Shown here one piece after another: positions 39,436 through 47,900 of a stretch of 50,030 nucleotides of DNA. The notes beneath the pieces are model-generated. The model saw nothing but the letters and a program-made list of their open reading frames with translations. It did not search any database and was not told the origin of the DNA. Numbering within the stretch: position 1 is the first letter of the stretch; each line of letters starts with the position of its first letter. Source of the stretch: an uncultured Eubacteriales bacterium (GTDB lineage: Bacteria > Bacillota > Clostridia > Christensenellales > Aristaeellaceae). Made by a program: the position numbers and the translations under genes. The DNA lies in NCBI GenBank assembly GCA_902765395.1, contig CACWZP010000011.1, forward strand, positions 1 to 50,030, in the 5' to 3' direction.

Positions 39436-40422
39436 ATGAGCGTTGGAAGCACTCAGACCGGTAAAAAGCAGCGGACGCTGGCCGATTCGGGCAAGCGGCA
39501 GGCGGCATATCTGTTCATGGTACTGCCGGGCGCGCTGTTCTTGCTGGCGTTCTGCTATCTGCCGATGCCCGGCATCATTCTGGCGTTCAAGAAGTACCAG
39601 ATGACGGTGCCGACGGCGACCTCGTTCTTCAAGAACGTGTTTTTGAACAGCCTGGTTTCCTCTGAATGGAACGGCATCAACAACTTCACCTACCTGCTGA
39701 AGGATGCGCCGATGCTGATCCGCAACACCGTGGGCTACAACCTGCTGTTCATGGTGGTGGGCGTGGTGCTGCAGGTGGGCCTGGCGGTGCTGATCAACGA
39801 GATGCGCAACCGCCGCACCGCGAAGGTGTATCACACCATCCTGTTCATGCCCTACTTCGTCAGCTGGATCGTGGTCATGTACGCGCTGTACGCCATGATC
39901 GCTGCCAACGGCTTCTTCAACCAGATCAACGTGGCCATGGGCAAGGAAGCAATCAAGTTCTACGCCCAGAAGAAGTACTGGCCGTGGATCTTCCTGATCG
40001 CCAACGTGTGGAAGTACACCGGCCAGGGCTCCATCATCTACCTGGCCACGCTGACCGGCTTTGACGAGCAGCTGTACGAGGCCGGCGCCATCGACGGCGC
40101 CAGCAAGTGGCAGCAGTTCAAGTACATCACCCTGCCGCAGCTGATGCCCGTCGTGGTGATGCTGCAGATCCTGGCGGTGGGCCGCATCTTCAACGGCGAC
40201 TTCGACATGTTCTACTCCCTGCCCAACGGCTCCGGCACGCTGCGCCAGGTGACCAGCACCATCGACACCTACGTGTACGACATGCTGAAGAAGGGCAACC
40301 TGCGCAACTCCTTCGGCTATGCCGGCGCGGGCGCCTTCTTCCAGTCGGTGGTCGGCTTCATCCTGATCCTGGTGACCAACGGCATCGTGCGCAAGTCCCA
40401 TCCCGACATGGCGCTGTTCTGA
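39436..40422 (+). CDS. Carbohydrate ABC transporter permease, LplB type
   Basis: A 328-residue CUT1 permease with six hydrophobic segments and the EAA loop (EAGAIDGASKWQQFKYITLP) that contacts the ATPase. The long N-terminal tail (KKQRTLADSGKRQAAYLF) is typical of LplB-like permeases that pair with YtcP-like ones and with large binding proteins. Substrates in this group are oligo- or polysaccharide fragments. It is first in an operon with the second permease and the binding protein. No ATPase gene is present, so a shared MsmK-like ATPase elsewhere is expected. Confidence 0.93.
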   Translation: MSVGSTQTGKKQRTLADSGKRQAAYLFMVLPGALFLLAFCYLPMPGIILAFKKYQMTVPTATSFFKNVFLNSLVSSEWNGINNFTYLLKDAPMLIRNTVGYNLLFMVVGVVLQVGLAVLINEMRNRRTAKVYHTILFMPYFVSWIVVMYALYAMIAANGFFNQINVAMGKEAIKFYAQKKYWPWIFLIANVWKYTGQGSIIYLATLTGFDEQLYEAGAIDGASKWQQFKYITLPQLMPVVVMLQILAVGRIFNGDFDMFYSLPNGSGTLRQVTSTIDTYVYDMLKKGNLRNSFGYAGAGAFFQSVVGFILILVTNGIVRKSHPDMALF

Positions 40423-40441
40423 TGAAGGGAGGAAGCGAAAG

Positions 40442-41389
40442 ATGACTGCTATTGACGTCAAGAAATTAAAGAAGGCGGAGAAGGAGGCGGCGCGCCACAG
40501 CGCAGCCCGCAACCAGATCTCCCGCGGCGCGAACGCGGCGTTCAACGTGCTGCTGATCGTGGCCTGTATCCTGACCATCTTCCCGCTGTGGATCATCCTG
40601 GTGTCCTCATTCACCAGCGAGGTGGCGCTGACCACCTACGGCTACCGCCTGTGGCCGCTGGAGTTCTCCACCACGGCCTACACCTATCTGTTCCGCGGCG
40701 GCTCCATCATCCTCACCGCCTACAAGAACACCATCATCGCCACCGTGTCGGGCACGATCATCTCGGTGGTCACCGTGGGCCTGTACGCCTACGCGCTGAG
40801 CCGTCCGGACTTCAAGTACAAGAAGTTCTTCACGTTCTTCTCGTTCTTCACGATGCTGTTCGGCGGCGGCATGGTTTCCTACTACAACATGACCCGTTCG
40901 GTGCTGGGCCTGAAGGACACGGTTTGGGCGCTGTTCCTGCCCATGAGCTTCTCGGCCTACTGGGTCATCATCATGCGCACGTTCTATCAATCGTCGGTGC
41001 CGGAAGCCATCATCGAGTCCGCGCGTATCGACGGCTGCGGCGAGTGGCGCACGCTTCTTCAGATCGTGGCCCCGCTGGCCCTGCCGGGTTTTGCGACAGT
41101 GGCCCTGTTCAGCGCCATCGGCGTGTGGAACGACTTCCGCAACTGCCTGCTGATCAATGACAGCGCGCAGTACTACAACCTGCAGTACACCATCTACCAG
41201 ACCATGAACAACCTGCGGTTCATCAAGGAGAACGCCAGCCGAATGGGCGGCGTGAACGTGGCGAACCTGCCGGCTGAGACTTTCCGCATGTCCATGGCGG
41301 TGGTCACGGTGGGCTCGATCATCCTGGCGTATCCCTTCTTCCAAAAGTACTTCGTCAAGGGCCTGACCGTCGGCGCCGTGAAGGGCTGA
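40442..41389 (+). CDS. Carbohydrate ABC transporter permease, YtcP type
   Basis: A 315-residue CUT1 permease, partner of the preceding gene. It has six hydrophobic segments and EAA loop ESARIDGCGEWRTLLQIVAP. GGGAGG precedes ATG 40442, 19 bp after the first permease gene. The C-terminus (FFQKYFVKGLTVGAVKG) is the family's usual ending. It forms the heterodimeric channel. Confidence 0.95.
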   Translation: MTAIDVKKLKKAEKEAARHSAARNQISRGANAAFNVLLIVACILTIFPLWIILVSSFTSEVALTTYGYRLWPLEFSTTAYTYLFRGGSIILTAYKNTIIATVSGTIISVVTVGLYAYALSRPDFKYKKFFTFFSFFTMLFGGGMVSYYNMTRSVLGLKDTVWALFLPMSFSAYWVIIMRTFYQSSVPEAIIESARIDGCGEWRTLLQIVAPLALPGFATVALFSAIGVWNDFRNCLLINDSAQYYNLQYTIYQTMNNLRFIKENASRMGGVNVANLPAETFRMSMAVVTVGSIILAYPFFQKYFVKGLTVGAVKG

Positions 41390-41580
41390 CAGCAGACACC
41401 TCATCCGACCCGCTGCGCGGGCCACCTTCCCCTCAAGGGGAAGGCTGAGGGGTGCCCCAAAAGGCTTCCCCTTGAAGAGAAGGCTCTGGGAAAGTGTCCA
41501 AAAGGCTTCCCCTTGAGGGGAAGCTGTCAGCCGCAGGCTGACTGATGAGGTGTGCTTTGGCTGACACCTCAATGATACCC
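41390..41580. repeat. CACCTCATC...GATGAGGTG element in the ABC operon
   Basis: CACCTCATC (from about 41399) and GATGAGGTG (to about 41553) form terminal inverted repeats around several TTCCCCTTGAGGGGAA palindromes and a CAGCCGCAGGCTG hairpin. It is inserted between the second permease and the binding-protein gene. Confidence 0.7.
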
Positions 41581-41588
41581 TTTCATCG

Positions 41589-41617
41589 ATTTCAAGGGCG
41601 TACGCGGCCCTTGAAAT
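41589..41617 (+). promoter_or_regulatory. Hairpin in front of the binding-protein gene
   Basis: ATTTCAAGGGC-7 nt-GCCCTTGAAAT (11-bp perfect stem), followed by ATAACAACC and the ribosome site AAGGAGGG. It could stabilise a processed binding-protein mRNA. Confidence 0.65.
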
Positions 41618-41641
41618 ATAACAACCAAGGAGGGAAAACAC

Positions 41642-43144
41642 ATGCGTAAACTGGTTACTCTGCTTCTGGCGGTGGCTATGGTTCTGGCTATGCTGACCGT
41701 GGCTGTGGCCGAAGAGCCCTACACCCTGGACATCTACTGGGTGGGCAACGGCGACAACGAAGCTGTCCGTGCGGGCGTTGAAGAGGCTGTCAATGCTTAC
41801 ATTGAGCCCCTGATCGGCGCGAAGGTCAGCTATCACATCATCGGCTGGGGCGACTGGAACGACAAGGCCATCAACGCCCTGCAGTCCGGCGAGAAGATGG
41901 ACCTCATCTTCACCGCTGACTGGGAAGGCTACGGCGTCGAGGTTGCCGGCGGCCTGCTGCTGCCCCTGGACGACCTGCTGGCCGAGTATGGCCAGGGCAT
42001 CACTGAGACCCTGCCCCAGACCTTCCTGGATGGCGTCAAGGTGAACGGCGTTCTGTACGGCATCCCCACCAACAAGGAGCTGTGCGTGCCGGAAGGCTTC
42101 ATCATCAACAAGACCGCCGCTGAGGCCATTGGCTGGGACGTCACCGCTGACGATCCTTCCATCAAGACCACCGCGGATCTGGAGCCCTGGCTGCAGAAGT
42201 ACAAGGAAATGTTCCCCGACAAGTACCCCTACCTGATGGATGGTCAGAATGGCCGCTGGGCTGACGAGCCCTGGTGCCCCGACTGGGCCGGCATGACCAA
42301 CAACTCCGTCGCCATGAAGATGGCGCAGGGTGAGGACGGCAACTTCGACGAGACCGTCTACAGCATCTTCGAGACCCCCGAGCAGGAGGAGCACATCCGC
42401 CTGATGTATGACTGGGCGCAGAAGGGCTACATCGATCCCGATGCCGCTCTGACTTCCTTCGACTACAACGGCACCTTCGGCCGCGGCGACTTCCTGGCCT
42501 TCTCCCAGCCCCTGAAGGGCAACGGCATCAAGGCCGTCGAGATGTATCAGGCCAACCATACTGCCGACTTCGAGTGCGTTGAGATCACCATGCAGCCCAA
42601 GTACGTCGTGACCACCCATGCGGGCGGCTCCATGTTCGGCATCCCGGTGACCTCTCAGAATCCTGAGAAGGCCATGCAGTACCTGAACCTGATGCATTCT
42701 GACGCGACCCTGGTCAACCTGATGCTGTTCGGCGCTGAGGGCGTGAACTACGAGAAGATCGACGACACCACCGTCAAGCTGACCGACCAGAACTGGTACG
42801 GCGTGCATGGCGGCGCCTGGACCGTGGGCAACACCAAGCTCCAGTACGTCACCGAGGGCGAGGATCCCCAGAAGAACGAGCTGCTGCAGTCCTATGCGGA
42901 CGATGCTATCCCCACCGCTTCCCTGGGCTTCCGCTTCGTCAAGGACAACGTGGCCGATCAGATCGCGGCTGTTGACGCGGTTGTGACTGAGTACGCCAAT
43001 CCTCTGATGTGCGGCGCCGTGGATCCCGACGATCCCGCTGCTGGCATCGAGGCTCTGAAGACCGCTCTGAATGACGCCGGCATGCCCGACATCATCGCTG
43101 AGGTCGAGACCCAGTACGCCGATTGGAAGGCCGCTCAGGAATAA
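41642..43144 (+). CDS. Carbohydrate ABC transporter, extracellular solute-binding protein
   Basis: A 500-residue family 1 binding protein of the LplA group. It has a signal peptide ending AVAEE at about residue 24 with no lipobox Cys, so it is not an obvious lipoprotein. The mature part starts with a strand (YTLDIYWVGNGDNEAV) and contains IIGWGDWNDKAINALQSGEK. The C-terminal part resembles the DUF3502 domain of this group (FRFVKDNVADQIAAVDAVV). Codons with T at the third position are more common than in neighbours, as expected for strongly expressed genes. Together with the two permeases it imports an unknown oligosaccharide. Confidence 0.93.
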   Translation: MRKLVTLLLAVAMVLAMLTVAVAEEPYTLDIYWVGNGDNEAVRAGVEEAVNAYIEPLIGAKVSYHIIGWGDWNDKAINALQSGEKMDLIFTADWEGYGVEVAGGLLLPLDDLLAEYGQGITETLPQTFLDGVKVNGVLYGIPTNKELCVPEGFIINKTAAEAIGWDVTADDPSIKTTADLEPWLQKYKEMFPDKYPYLMDGQNGRWADEPWCPDWAGMTNNSVAMKMAQGEDGNFDETVYSIFETPEQEEHIRLMYDWAQKGYIDPDAALTSFDYNGTFGRGDFLAFSQPLKGNGIKAVEMYQANHTADFECVEITMQPKYVVTTHAGGSMFGIPVTSQNPEKAMQYLNLMHSDATLVNLMLFGAEGVNYEKIDDTTVKLTDQNWYGVHGGAWTVGNTKLQYVTEGEDPQKNELLQSYADDAIPTASLGFRFVKDNVADQIAAVDAVVTEYANPLMCGAVDPDDPAAGIEALKTALNDAGMPDIIAEVETQYADWKAAQE

Positions 43145-43177
43145 TTCCTGAAACGCCGACCATAGGTTGAGCAAACG

Positions 43178-43212
43178 AGGGGGCTGTCTCTTTTGAGACA
43201 GCCCCCTTTGTT
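43178..43212 (+). terminator. Terminator of the carbohydrate ABC operon
   Basis: AGGGGGCTGTCTC-TTTT-GAGACAGCCCCCT followed by TTGTTGTTG; third copy of the GGGGGCTGTCTC family. Confidence 0.85.
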
Positions 43213-43234
43213 GTTGCAGGTGGGTTGACGGCGC

Positions 43235-43410
43235 ATTGCAGGGGCGGCGTTGCGCCGCCCGCCGGGCAATATGCGTCCGCAAGTCCCTGCCAGGAAACCG
43301 GATTGCCACGTCACCCCTTTGGGGTACCACGCAATGACGCTCGCTGTGCGCAAGGCAATGTGTCATTGCGAGGAGGCCTTCAGGCCGACGTGGCAATCTG
43401 GTTCTCATTA
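43235..43410. repeat. GCAGGGGCGGC hairpin and GGATTGCCACGTC inverted-repeat element
   Basis: A GGGGCGGCGTTGCGCCGCCC hairpin is followed by a roughly 115-bp element. Its ends are AACCGGATTGCCACGTC (from about 43299) and GACGTGGCAATCTGGTT (to about 43403), with CGCAATGACGC and GTCATTGCGAGG inside. This resembles the widespread GTCATTGCGAGGAG/GTGGCAATC repeat of bacterial intergenic DNA. Confidence 0.75.
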
Positions 43411-43425
43411 TTCTCTGTGGGTCGA

Positions 43426-44466
43426 TTATTCATCCGCTTCAACGATGTGAAACGCAGCGGCGCGGCCCAGCCGGTTCATCACGGCCAGCCCCACGCCGTC
43501 CGCAGCCACCGCCTCGGAGAACAGCGCGTCTGCGCCGATCTCGTCCGCGTCCCGCAGACGGGCGAACAGCGCATGGGCCATCCCGGCAGCGTCCGCGCCC
43601 AGGGACAGGGCCTTGCGGTCTCCATAGGCGGGCAGGTGCCCCTCCAGCGCCAGGATCAGCGGGCGATTGCCCACCTCAAGCGCCGCGTCGTACAGGTCGC
43701 AGATCTTCCGGATCACAGCCCCATCCGCGCCTTTGACGATGGTCAGCGCGCCGGTGGGAGCGTAGTGGCGATACTTCATGCCCGGGCTTCGGGCCACCTC
43801 GCCCTCCTTCAGCGGGCGCATCACGGCGGGGTCCACCCCGGCGCTGCCCGCCACCTGGGCGATCATCTCCGGCGTCACGCCGCCGGGCCGCAGGATGCGC
43901 GGCTCGCTCCCGGTCATGTCGATCACCGTGGACTCCAGGCCCACCTCGCAGGCGCCGCCGTCCAATATCAGCGGGATGCGTCCGTCCATGTCCTCCATGA
44001 CGTGCGCCGCCGTGGTGGGGCTGGGCCGACCGGAGCGGTTGGCGCTGGGCGCGGCGATGGGCCGCTGGGCGGCGTCGATCAGCGCCTGGGCCGCCGGGTG
44101 CGCCGGGAAGCGCACGGCCACGGTGGAAAGCCCCGCGGTGACCTCCATGGGCACCACATCGGACTTGGGGAAGATCAGCGTCATCGGCCCCGGCCACCAG
44201 GCGTCCATCAGCGCCTTCGCGGCAGGGGAGGGCTCCCCGGAGATCAGCGGGGCCAGCTGGTCGATGCGGCTGATGTGCACGATCAACGGGTTGTCGCCCG
44301 GGCGGCCCTTGGCCTCGAAGATGCGCTTCACCGCGTCCGCGTCCAGCGCGTTGGCCCCCAGGCCGTAGACCGTCTCGGTGGGGAAGCCCACCAGCTGGCC
44401 CTGGCGGATCAGTTCGCCGGCCCTCTCAAGGGCTTCGGGGGAGACGGGAAGAAGTTCGGTTTGCAA
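43426..44466 (-). CDS. L-threonylcarbamoyladenylate synthase (Sua5 type)
   Basis: A 346-residue enzyme that makes threonylcarbamoyl-AMP for the t6A modification of ANN-decoding tRNAs. The YrdC domain spans about 5-205 (GFPTETVYGLGANA, KGRPGDNPLIVHI, AAPSANRSGRPSPTTA). The C-terminal Sua5 domain follows after a linker (SPGMKYRHYAP), so this is the long Sua5/YwlC form. TTG 44466 is the best start, with AAAGGAG 8 nt upstream. It follows the prfA region on the same strand, as is common in Bacillota. Confidence 0.93.
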   Translation of the reverse strand: MQTELLPVSPEALERAGELIRQGQLVGFPTETVYGLGANALDADAVKRIFEAKGRPGDNPLIVHISRIDQLAPLISGEPSPAAKALMDAWWPGPMTLIFPKSDVVPMEVTAGLSTVAVRFPAHPAAQALIDAAQRPIAAPSANRSGRPSPTTAAHVMEDMDGRIPLILDGGACEVGLESTVIDMTGSEPRILRPGGVTPEMIAQVAGSAGVDPAVMRPLKEGEVARSPGMKYRHYAPTGALTIVKGADGAVIRKICDLYDAALEVGNRPLILALEGHLPAYGDRKALSLGADAAGMAHALFARLRDADEIGADALFSEAVAADGVGLAVMNRLGRAAAFHIVEADE

Positions 44467-44542
44467 GGTGATTACTCCTTTGAGAGCGTATGGATCGAAT
44501 GGTTCGTCTGCATTTGCGGAGACGGGTGGCGCAACGCCGCCC

Positions 44543-44980
44543 CTACGGGTTGAGCCGCAATACGAACGCGGTCTTTTCTGTGTCGTCAAAGCCGGCGCGG
44601 CGGTAGAAGTCCAGCGACTTCTCGTCCTTTGCGCCGGTGAGCAGCATGATCTTGTAGCAGCCCGCTGCCCGGGCGATCTCCTGAGCGCGCGCGAGGCATG
44701 CGCTGGCATGGCCCCGGCCCCGGCAGTCCGCCCGGGTGACCACGTTCTCGATCAGGGCGTAGGGGCGAGCGTTTCGCGTCAGGTTGGGAACGACGACGCA
44801 GGCGCAGGCGGATACGATCTCGCCGTCCAGGTCGCACACGATCAGGTGGTGGTCCGGGTCGGCATGGATCTTCCGCCAGGCCGCCTCCGCGCGTTCGGGG
44901 TCGGGCAGGCGCGTCTCGTGCAGATCCAGGTACAGCGCGAGCAGCGCGTCCAGGTCGCCGGTGGTGGCTTCGCGGATCAT
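44543..44980 (-). CDS. GNAT-family N-acetyltransferase
   Basis: A 145-residue acetyltransferase. Acetyl-CoA-binding motif A is visible (ENVVTRADCRGRGHASACLA), then FYRRAGF near the end. Substrate unknown. AAAGGAG precedes ATG 44980. It lies between sua5 and a second GNAT, probably in one leftward transcript, with a GGTGGCGCAACGCCGCCCC hairpin between it and sua5. Confidence 0.9.
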   Translation of the reverse strand: MIREATTGDLDALLALYLDLHETRLPDPERAEAAWRKIHADPDHHLIVCDLDGEIVSACACVVVPNLTRNARPYALIENVVTRADCRGRGHASACLARAQEIARAAGCYKIMLLTGAKDEKSLDFYRRAGFDDTEKTAFVLRLNP

Positions 44981-45004
44981 GGGTTGCTCCTTTCGGGATA
45001 AGGG

Positions 45005-45128
45005 AGGGGTAACGACCTCTTCCGACTGGCCTTCAGCCAGCCACTTGCCGCGGGTCTACCGACCCCATCTTGCTGAAAAATGTCCACTGGACATTTTTCC
45101 GGGCGCTCGATGTCCCTTCAGGGGGAGG
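45005..45128 (-). repeat. Dispersed element with AAAAATGTCCANTGGACATTTTT palindrome, copy 1
   Basis: Read on the minus strand: GACATCGAGCGCCCGG, the palindrome, CAGCAAGATGGGGTC, AGACCCGCGGCAAGTGGC and GTCGGAAGAGGTCG. Copy 2 is at 49420-49530 in the other orientation. Confidence 0.75.
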
Positions 45129-45130
45129 CT

Positions 45131-45607
45131 TTATAGAATGGTTTCCATGCCCACCTTGTACGGCGTCATCCCCAGCTTCTCATAGAACCGCATCGCGCCG
45201 GGATTGCAGCTCCACACGTTCAGCGTGACGTTGTAGCAGCCCCTTTCGCGGGCGTGAGAGAGGATGTGCCCGTACAGGGCACGGCCCACGCCCAGCCCGC
45301 GGGCATTCTCGTCCACGCAGATATCGTCGATGTACAGCGTGTCGTGCTCCTCCATCAGCTGGCCGCCGGCGTGCTGCAGCACGCAGAAGCCGTGGCCCAG
45401 CACCCGGTCGGACTCGTCCACGCCCACGAAAACCGGCGTGTCGTCGCTGGACAGTATGGCCGCCAGCTCTTCCCTGGTGTACTTGGTGGTCGGCCCCTTG
45501 AACAGGTCGGGCCGGCCGTTGTGGTGCACCATGTTCACCTGCACCAGCAGTGCCATGATGGCGGGGATATCGCGCTCGGTGGCGCGGCGGACAGTGATGT
45601 TTGGCAA
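45131..45607 (-). CDS. GNAT-family N-acetyltransferase
   Basis: A 158-residue acetyltransferase with a clear motif A (LYIDDICVDENARGLGVGRA) and the usual closing FYEKLGM. TTG 45607 is preferred over GTG 45616, because AAGGTG lies 6 nt before the TTG and none precedes the GTG. It resembles GNATs that acetylate small molecules or ribosomal proteins; substrate unknown. It lies downstream of prfA, separated by a hairpin array. Confidence 0.9.
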   Translation of the reverse strand: MPNITVRRATERDIPAIMALLVQVNMVHHNGRPDLFKGPTTKYTREELAAILSSDDTPVFVGVDESDRVLGHGFCVLQHAGGQLMEEHDTLYIDDICVDENARGLGVGRALYGHILSHARERGCYNVTLNVWSCNPGAMRFYEKLGMTPYKVGMETIL

Positions 45608-45647
45608 GGGGCACACCTTCTTTTATTGTCGTGTGGAACCCGGAGGC

Positions 45648-45842
45648 AATCATGAATTGGTGCTTCGCACCATGATTTGCCCTGCGGGCATGATTTCTCG
45701 CTTCGCTCCATGATTTGAATTGCGCCTGTTCCTATGCGCAGAGGCGCTATTCACGCCCGAAGGGCAATTCATGACCATCAGGTCAATTCACGCGCCGAAG
45801 GCGCAATTCATGACAGGGATTTGTCGGGCAAATCCCTGTCAT
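45648..45842. repeat. Tandem array of short hairpins, array 2
   Basis: Seven or eight short hairpins are separated by ATGAATT/ATGATTT, switching to AATTCATG/AATTCACG in the second half. Examples are GGTGC-TTC-GCACC (45659-45671), GCCC-TGC-GGGC (45679-45689), GCCC-GAA-GGGC, GACC-ATC-AGGTC and GCGCC-GAA-GGCGC. The last is a 14-bp stem ATGACAGGGATTTG/CAAATCCCTGTCAT that includes the prfA stop codon. Stems vary while complementarity is kept. Confidence 0.8.
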
Positions 45843-46930
45843 TTGCTTTCATTCAACAGTGCCGTCTGCTCCGCCAGGGTCAGCGCGTCGATGATCTCGT
45901 CCAGGTGGCCCTCCATGATCTCGTCGATCTTGTAGAGGGTCAGGCCGATGCGGTGGTCGGTGACGCGGCCCTGTGGGAAGTTGTAGGTGCGGATGCGCTC
46001 ACTGCGATCCCCCGTGCCCACCTGCAGGCGGCGGCGGCTGGCGTATTCGCCCTCCTGCTGCTCCCGCTGCAGCTCGTACAGCCGGGATTTCAGTACGCGC
46101 ATGGCCTTCTCCCGGTTCTGGATCTGGCTGCGCTGGTCCTGGGACGTGACCACCAGGCCGGTGGGAATGTGGGTGATGCGCACGGCGGAGTCGGTGCGGT
46201 TGACGTGCTGGCCGCCTGCGCCGGAGGCCCGGTAGGTGTCGATGCGCAGGTCGTTCGGGTTGATCTCCACCTCCACGTCCTCCGCCTCGGGCAGCACGGC
46301 CACTGTGGCGGTGGAGGTGTGGATGCGGCCGGAGGATTCGGTGACGGGCACGCGCTGTACCCGGTGCACGCCGCTTTCAAACTTCAGCTTCTGGAACACG
46401 TTCTTGCCCTGGATCAGGATCACGCTCTCCTTCAGGCCGCCCAGCTCGGTGGAGCCGTCCTCCACCATTTCCACCTTCCAGCCCTGGCTGTCGGCGTAGT
46501 GGGTGTACATGCGCAAAAGCTGCGCGCCGAACAGGCCAGCCTCGTCGCCGCCCGCGCCCGCGCGCACCTCCAGCAGGGCGTTCTTGTAGTCGTCCGGGTC
46601 CTTGGGCAGCAGTGCGATGCGGGCCTGCTTCGTGGCCTCCTCCAGCTGCCTCTCCAGCTCCGGGAGCTCCTCCCTGGCCAGTTCCGCCATGTCCGGGTCG
46701 TCCAGCATCTCCCGGGCGGCGTCGATGTCGTCCAGCAGCTTCCTGTACGCCACGGCCACCTCGTTCAGCTCGCCCAGCTCGCTGTGCTCCCGCATCAATT
46801 TGGTGAAGGTGGGCGTGTCCGCGATGACCTCCGGCAGCGTGATGCGGATGGACAGCTCTTCATACCGGCCCTGGATGGCCTCCAGCTGGGCCGCGATGCG
46901 CTCCTGCTCGTTGAAAGATGTTGACTGCAT
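45839..46930 (-). CDS. prfA: Peptide chain release factor 1
   Basis: A 363-residue factor that ends translation at UAA and UAG. The codon-recognition tripeptide is P-V-T in [10 protein letters not shown]. The catalytic GGQ loop is [15 protein letters not shown], whose Gln is the target of PrmC. Domain 1 coiled coils are present. The start at 46930 is 10 bp after the prmC stop with GGAGAG, so PrmC and its substrate are co-produced. The stop codon is part of the long terminal hairpin of the array downstream. Confidence 0.97.
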   Translation of the reverse strand: MQSTSFNEQERIAAQLEAIQGRYEELSIRITLPEVIADTPTFTKLMREHSELGELNEVAVAYRKLLDDIDAAREMLDDPDMAELAREELPELERQLEEATKQARIALLPKDPDDYKNALLEVRAGAGGDEAGLFGAQLLRMYTHYADSQGWKVEMVEDGSTELGGLKESVILIQGKNVFQKLKFESGVHRVQRVPVTESSGRIHTSTATVAVLPEAEDVEVEINPNDLRIDTYRASGAGGQHVNRTDSAVRITHIPTGLVVTSQDQRSQIQNREKAMRVLKSRLYELQREQQEGEYASRRRLQVGTGDRSERIRTYNFPQGRVTDHRIGLTLYKIDEIMEGHLDEIIDALTLAEQTALLNESK

Positions 46931-46940
46931 GGTGCTCTCC

Positions 46941-47780
46941 TTATACTTTGGCGAATACGACGCGCTCGATGCCGTTCAGGTCCCTGATCGTCCCGGCCTC
47001 CAGGCATGTCAGATGGGCCTTCAGCAGCTCCAGCACCGCCGGGGCCTGGCCGATGCCCACCTCCAGGTAGATCGACCCGCCGGGGTTCAGGTGCGCCCCG
47101 GCCTCCTCCGCGATGCGGCGGTAGAAGTCCAGGCCGTCCGGCCCGCCGTCCAGCGCCATCCGCGGCTCATACTGCACTTCCTTCTGCAGCTCCGCCAGGT
47201 CTCCCCGGGGGATGTAGGGCGGGTTGGAGACGATCAGGTCGAACCTCGCCCGGCCCACGGCGGCGAACAGGTCGCCGTGCCTCAGGTCGGCCTTCACGCC
47301 CAGGGCGTGCATGTTCCGCTTCGCGATCTCGAGCGCCTCCCGGCTGGCGTCGGAAAGCGTCACCCGGGCATGGGGAGCCAGGGAAGCCAGGCTCAACCCA
47401 ATGCAGCCGCTGCCGGTGCACAGGTCCAGCACGTCGGGGCGCTCCCCGGCGCCCTGCAGGGCGATCAGCGCCGCCTCCACCAGGGTCTCGGTGTCCTGCC
47501 GGGGGATCAACACCCCGGGGCTCACCTCGAATTTCAGACCCATGAAGTCGGCGCTGCCCAGGATGTACTGCACCGGCTCGCCGGCGCAGCGGCGGGCCAG
47601 CATGGCCGTAAGGCGCTCCAGCGCCTCGGGGGGCACGGCCCGGTCGGACTCAAACTTCAATTCGGTTCGGCTCATGCCCAGCGTGTCCTCCGCCATCCAG
47701 CGGGCGTCGATCCGGGGATCGGGACAGCCCGAGGCGGCCAGCTGAGACGCGGCGTGGGCGAGCCATTCGGATATGTTCAT
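46941..47780 (-). CDS. prmC: Release factor glutamine methyltransferase
   Basis: A 279-residue SAM-dependent enzyme that methylates the GGQ glutamine of release factors. The N-terminal helical domain is followed by the SAM-binding loop [10 protein letters not shown] and the catalytic SNPPYIP. ATG 47780 with AAAGGAC is preferred; the longer frame reads through a repeat. Directly upstream of prfA. Confidence 0.95.
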   Translation of the reverse strand: MNISEWLAHAASQLAASGCPDPRIDARWMAEDTLGMSRTELKFESDRAVPPEALERLTAMLARRCAGEPVQYILGSADFMGLKFEVSPGVLIPRQDTETLVEAALIALQGAGERPDVLDLCTGSGCIGLSLASLAPHARVTLSDASREALEIAKRNMHALGVKADLRHGDLFAAVGRARFDLIVSNPPYIPRGDLAELQKEVQYEPRMALDGGPDGLDFYRRIAEEAGAHLNPGGSIYLEVGIGQAPAVLELLKAHLTCLEAGTIRDLNGIERVVFAKV

Positions 47781-47812
47781 GTCGGTTTGTCCTTTCAGAC
47801 GCTGAATGAGGT

Positions 47813-47900
47813 TCAAGGGAACAGGGCCAAGGGAACGGAAACGGCGGCTGCCGCGCGGGAGCGGCATTTTACTGTTCGCTGTTCACTGATCCCTGTTCCC
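47813..47900. repeat. GGGAACAGG / CCTGTTCCC simple-repeat pair
   Basis: AAGGGAACAGGGCCAAGGGAA at the left is mirrored by GATCCCTGTTCCCTC at the right, with the dispersed CGGCTGCCGCGCGGGA module between. Confidence 0.6.

Noticed and set aside
45648-45842. CRISPR array
   Set aside because: Units are only about 18-20 bp with constant spacers and variable hairpins, the reverse of CRISPR design, and no cas gene is present.
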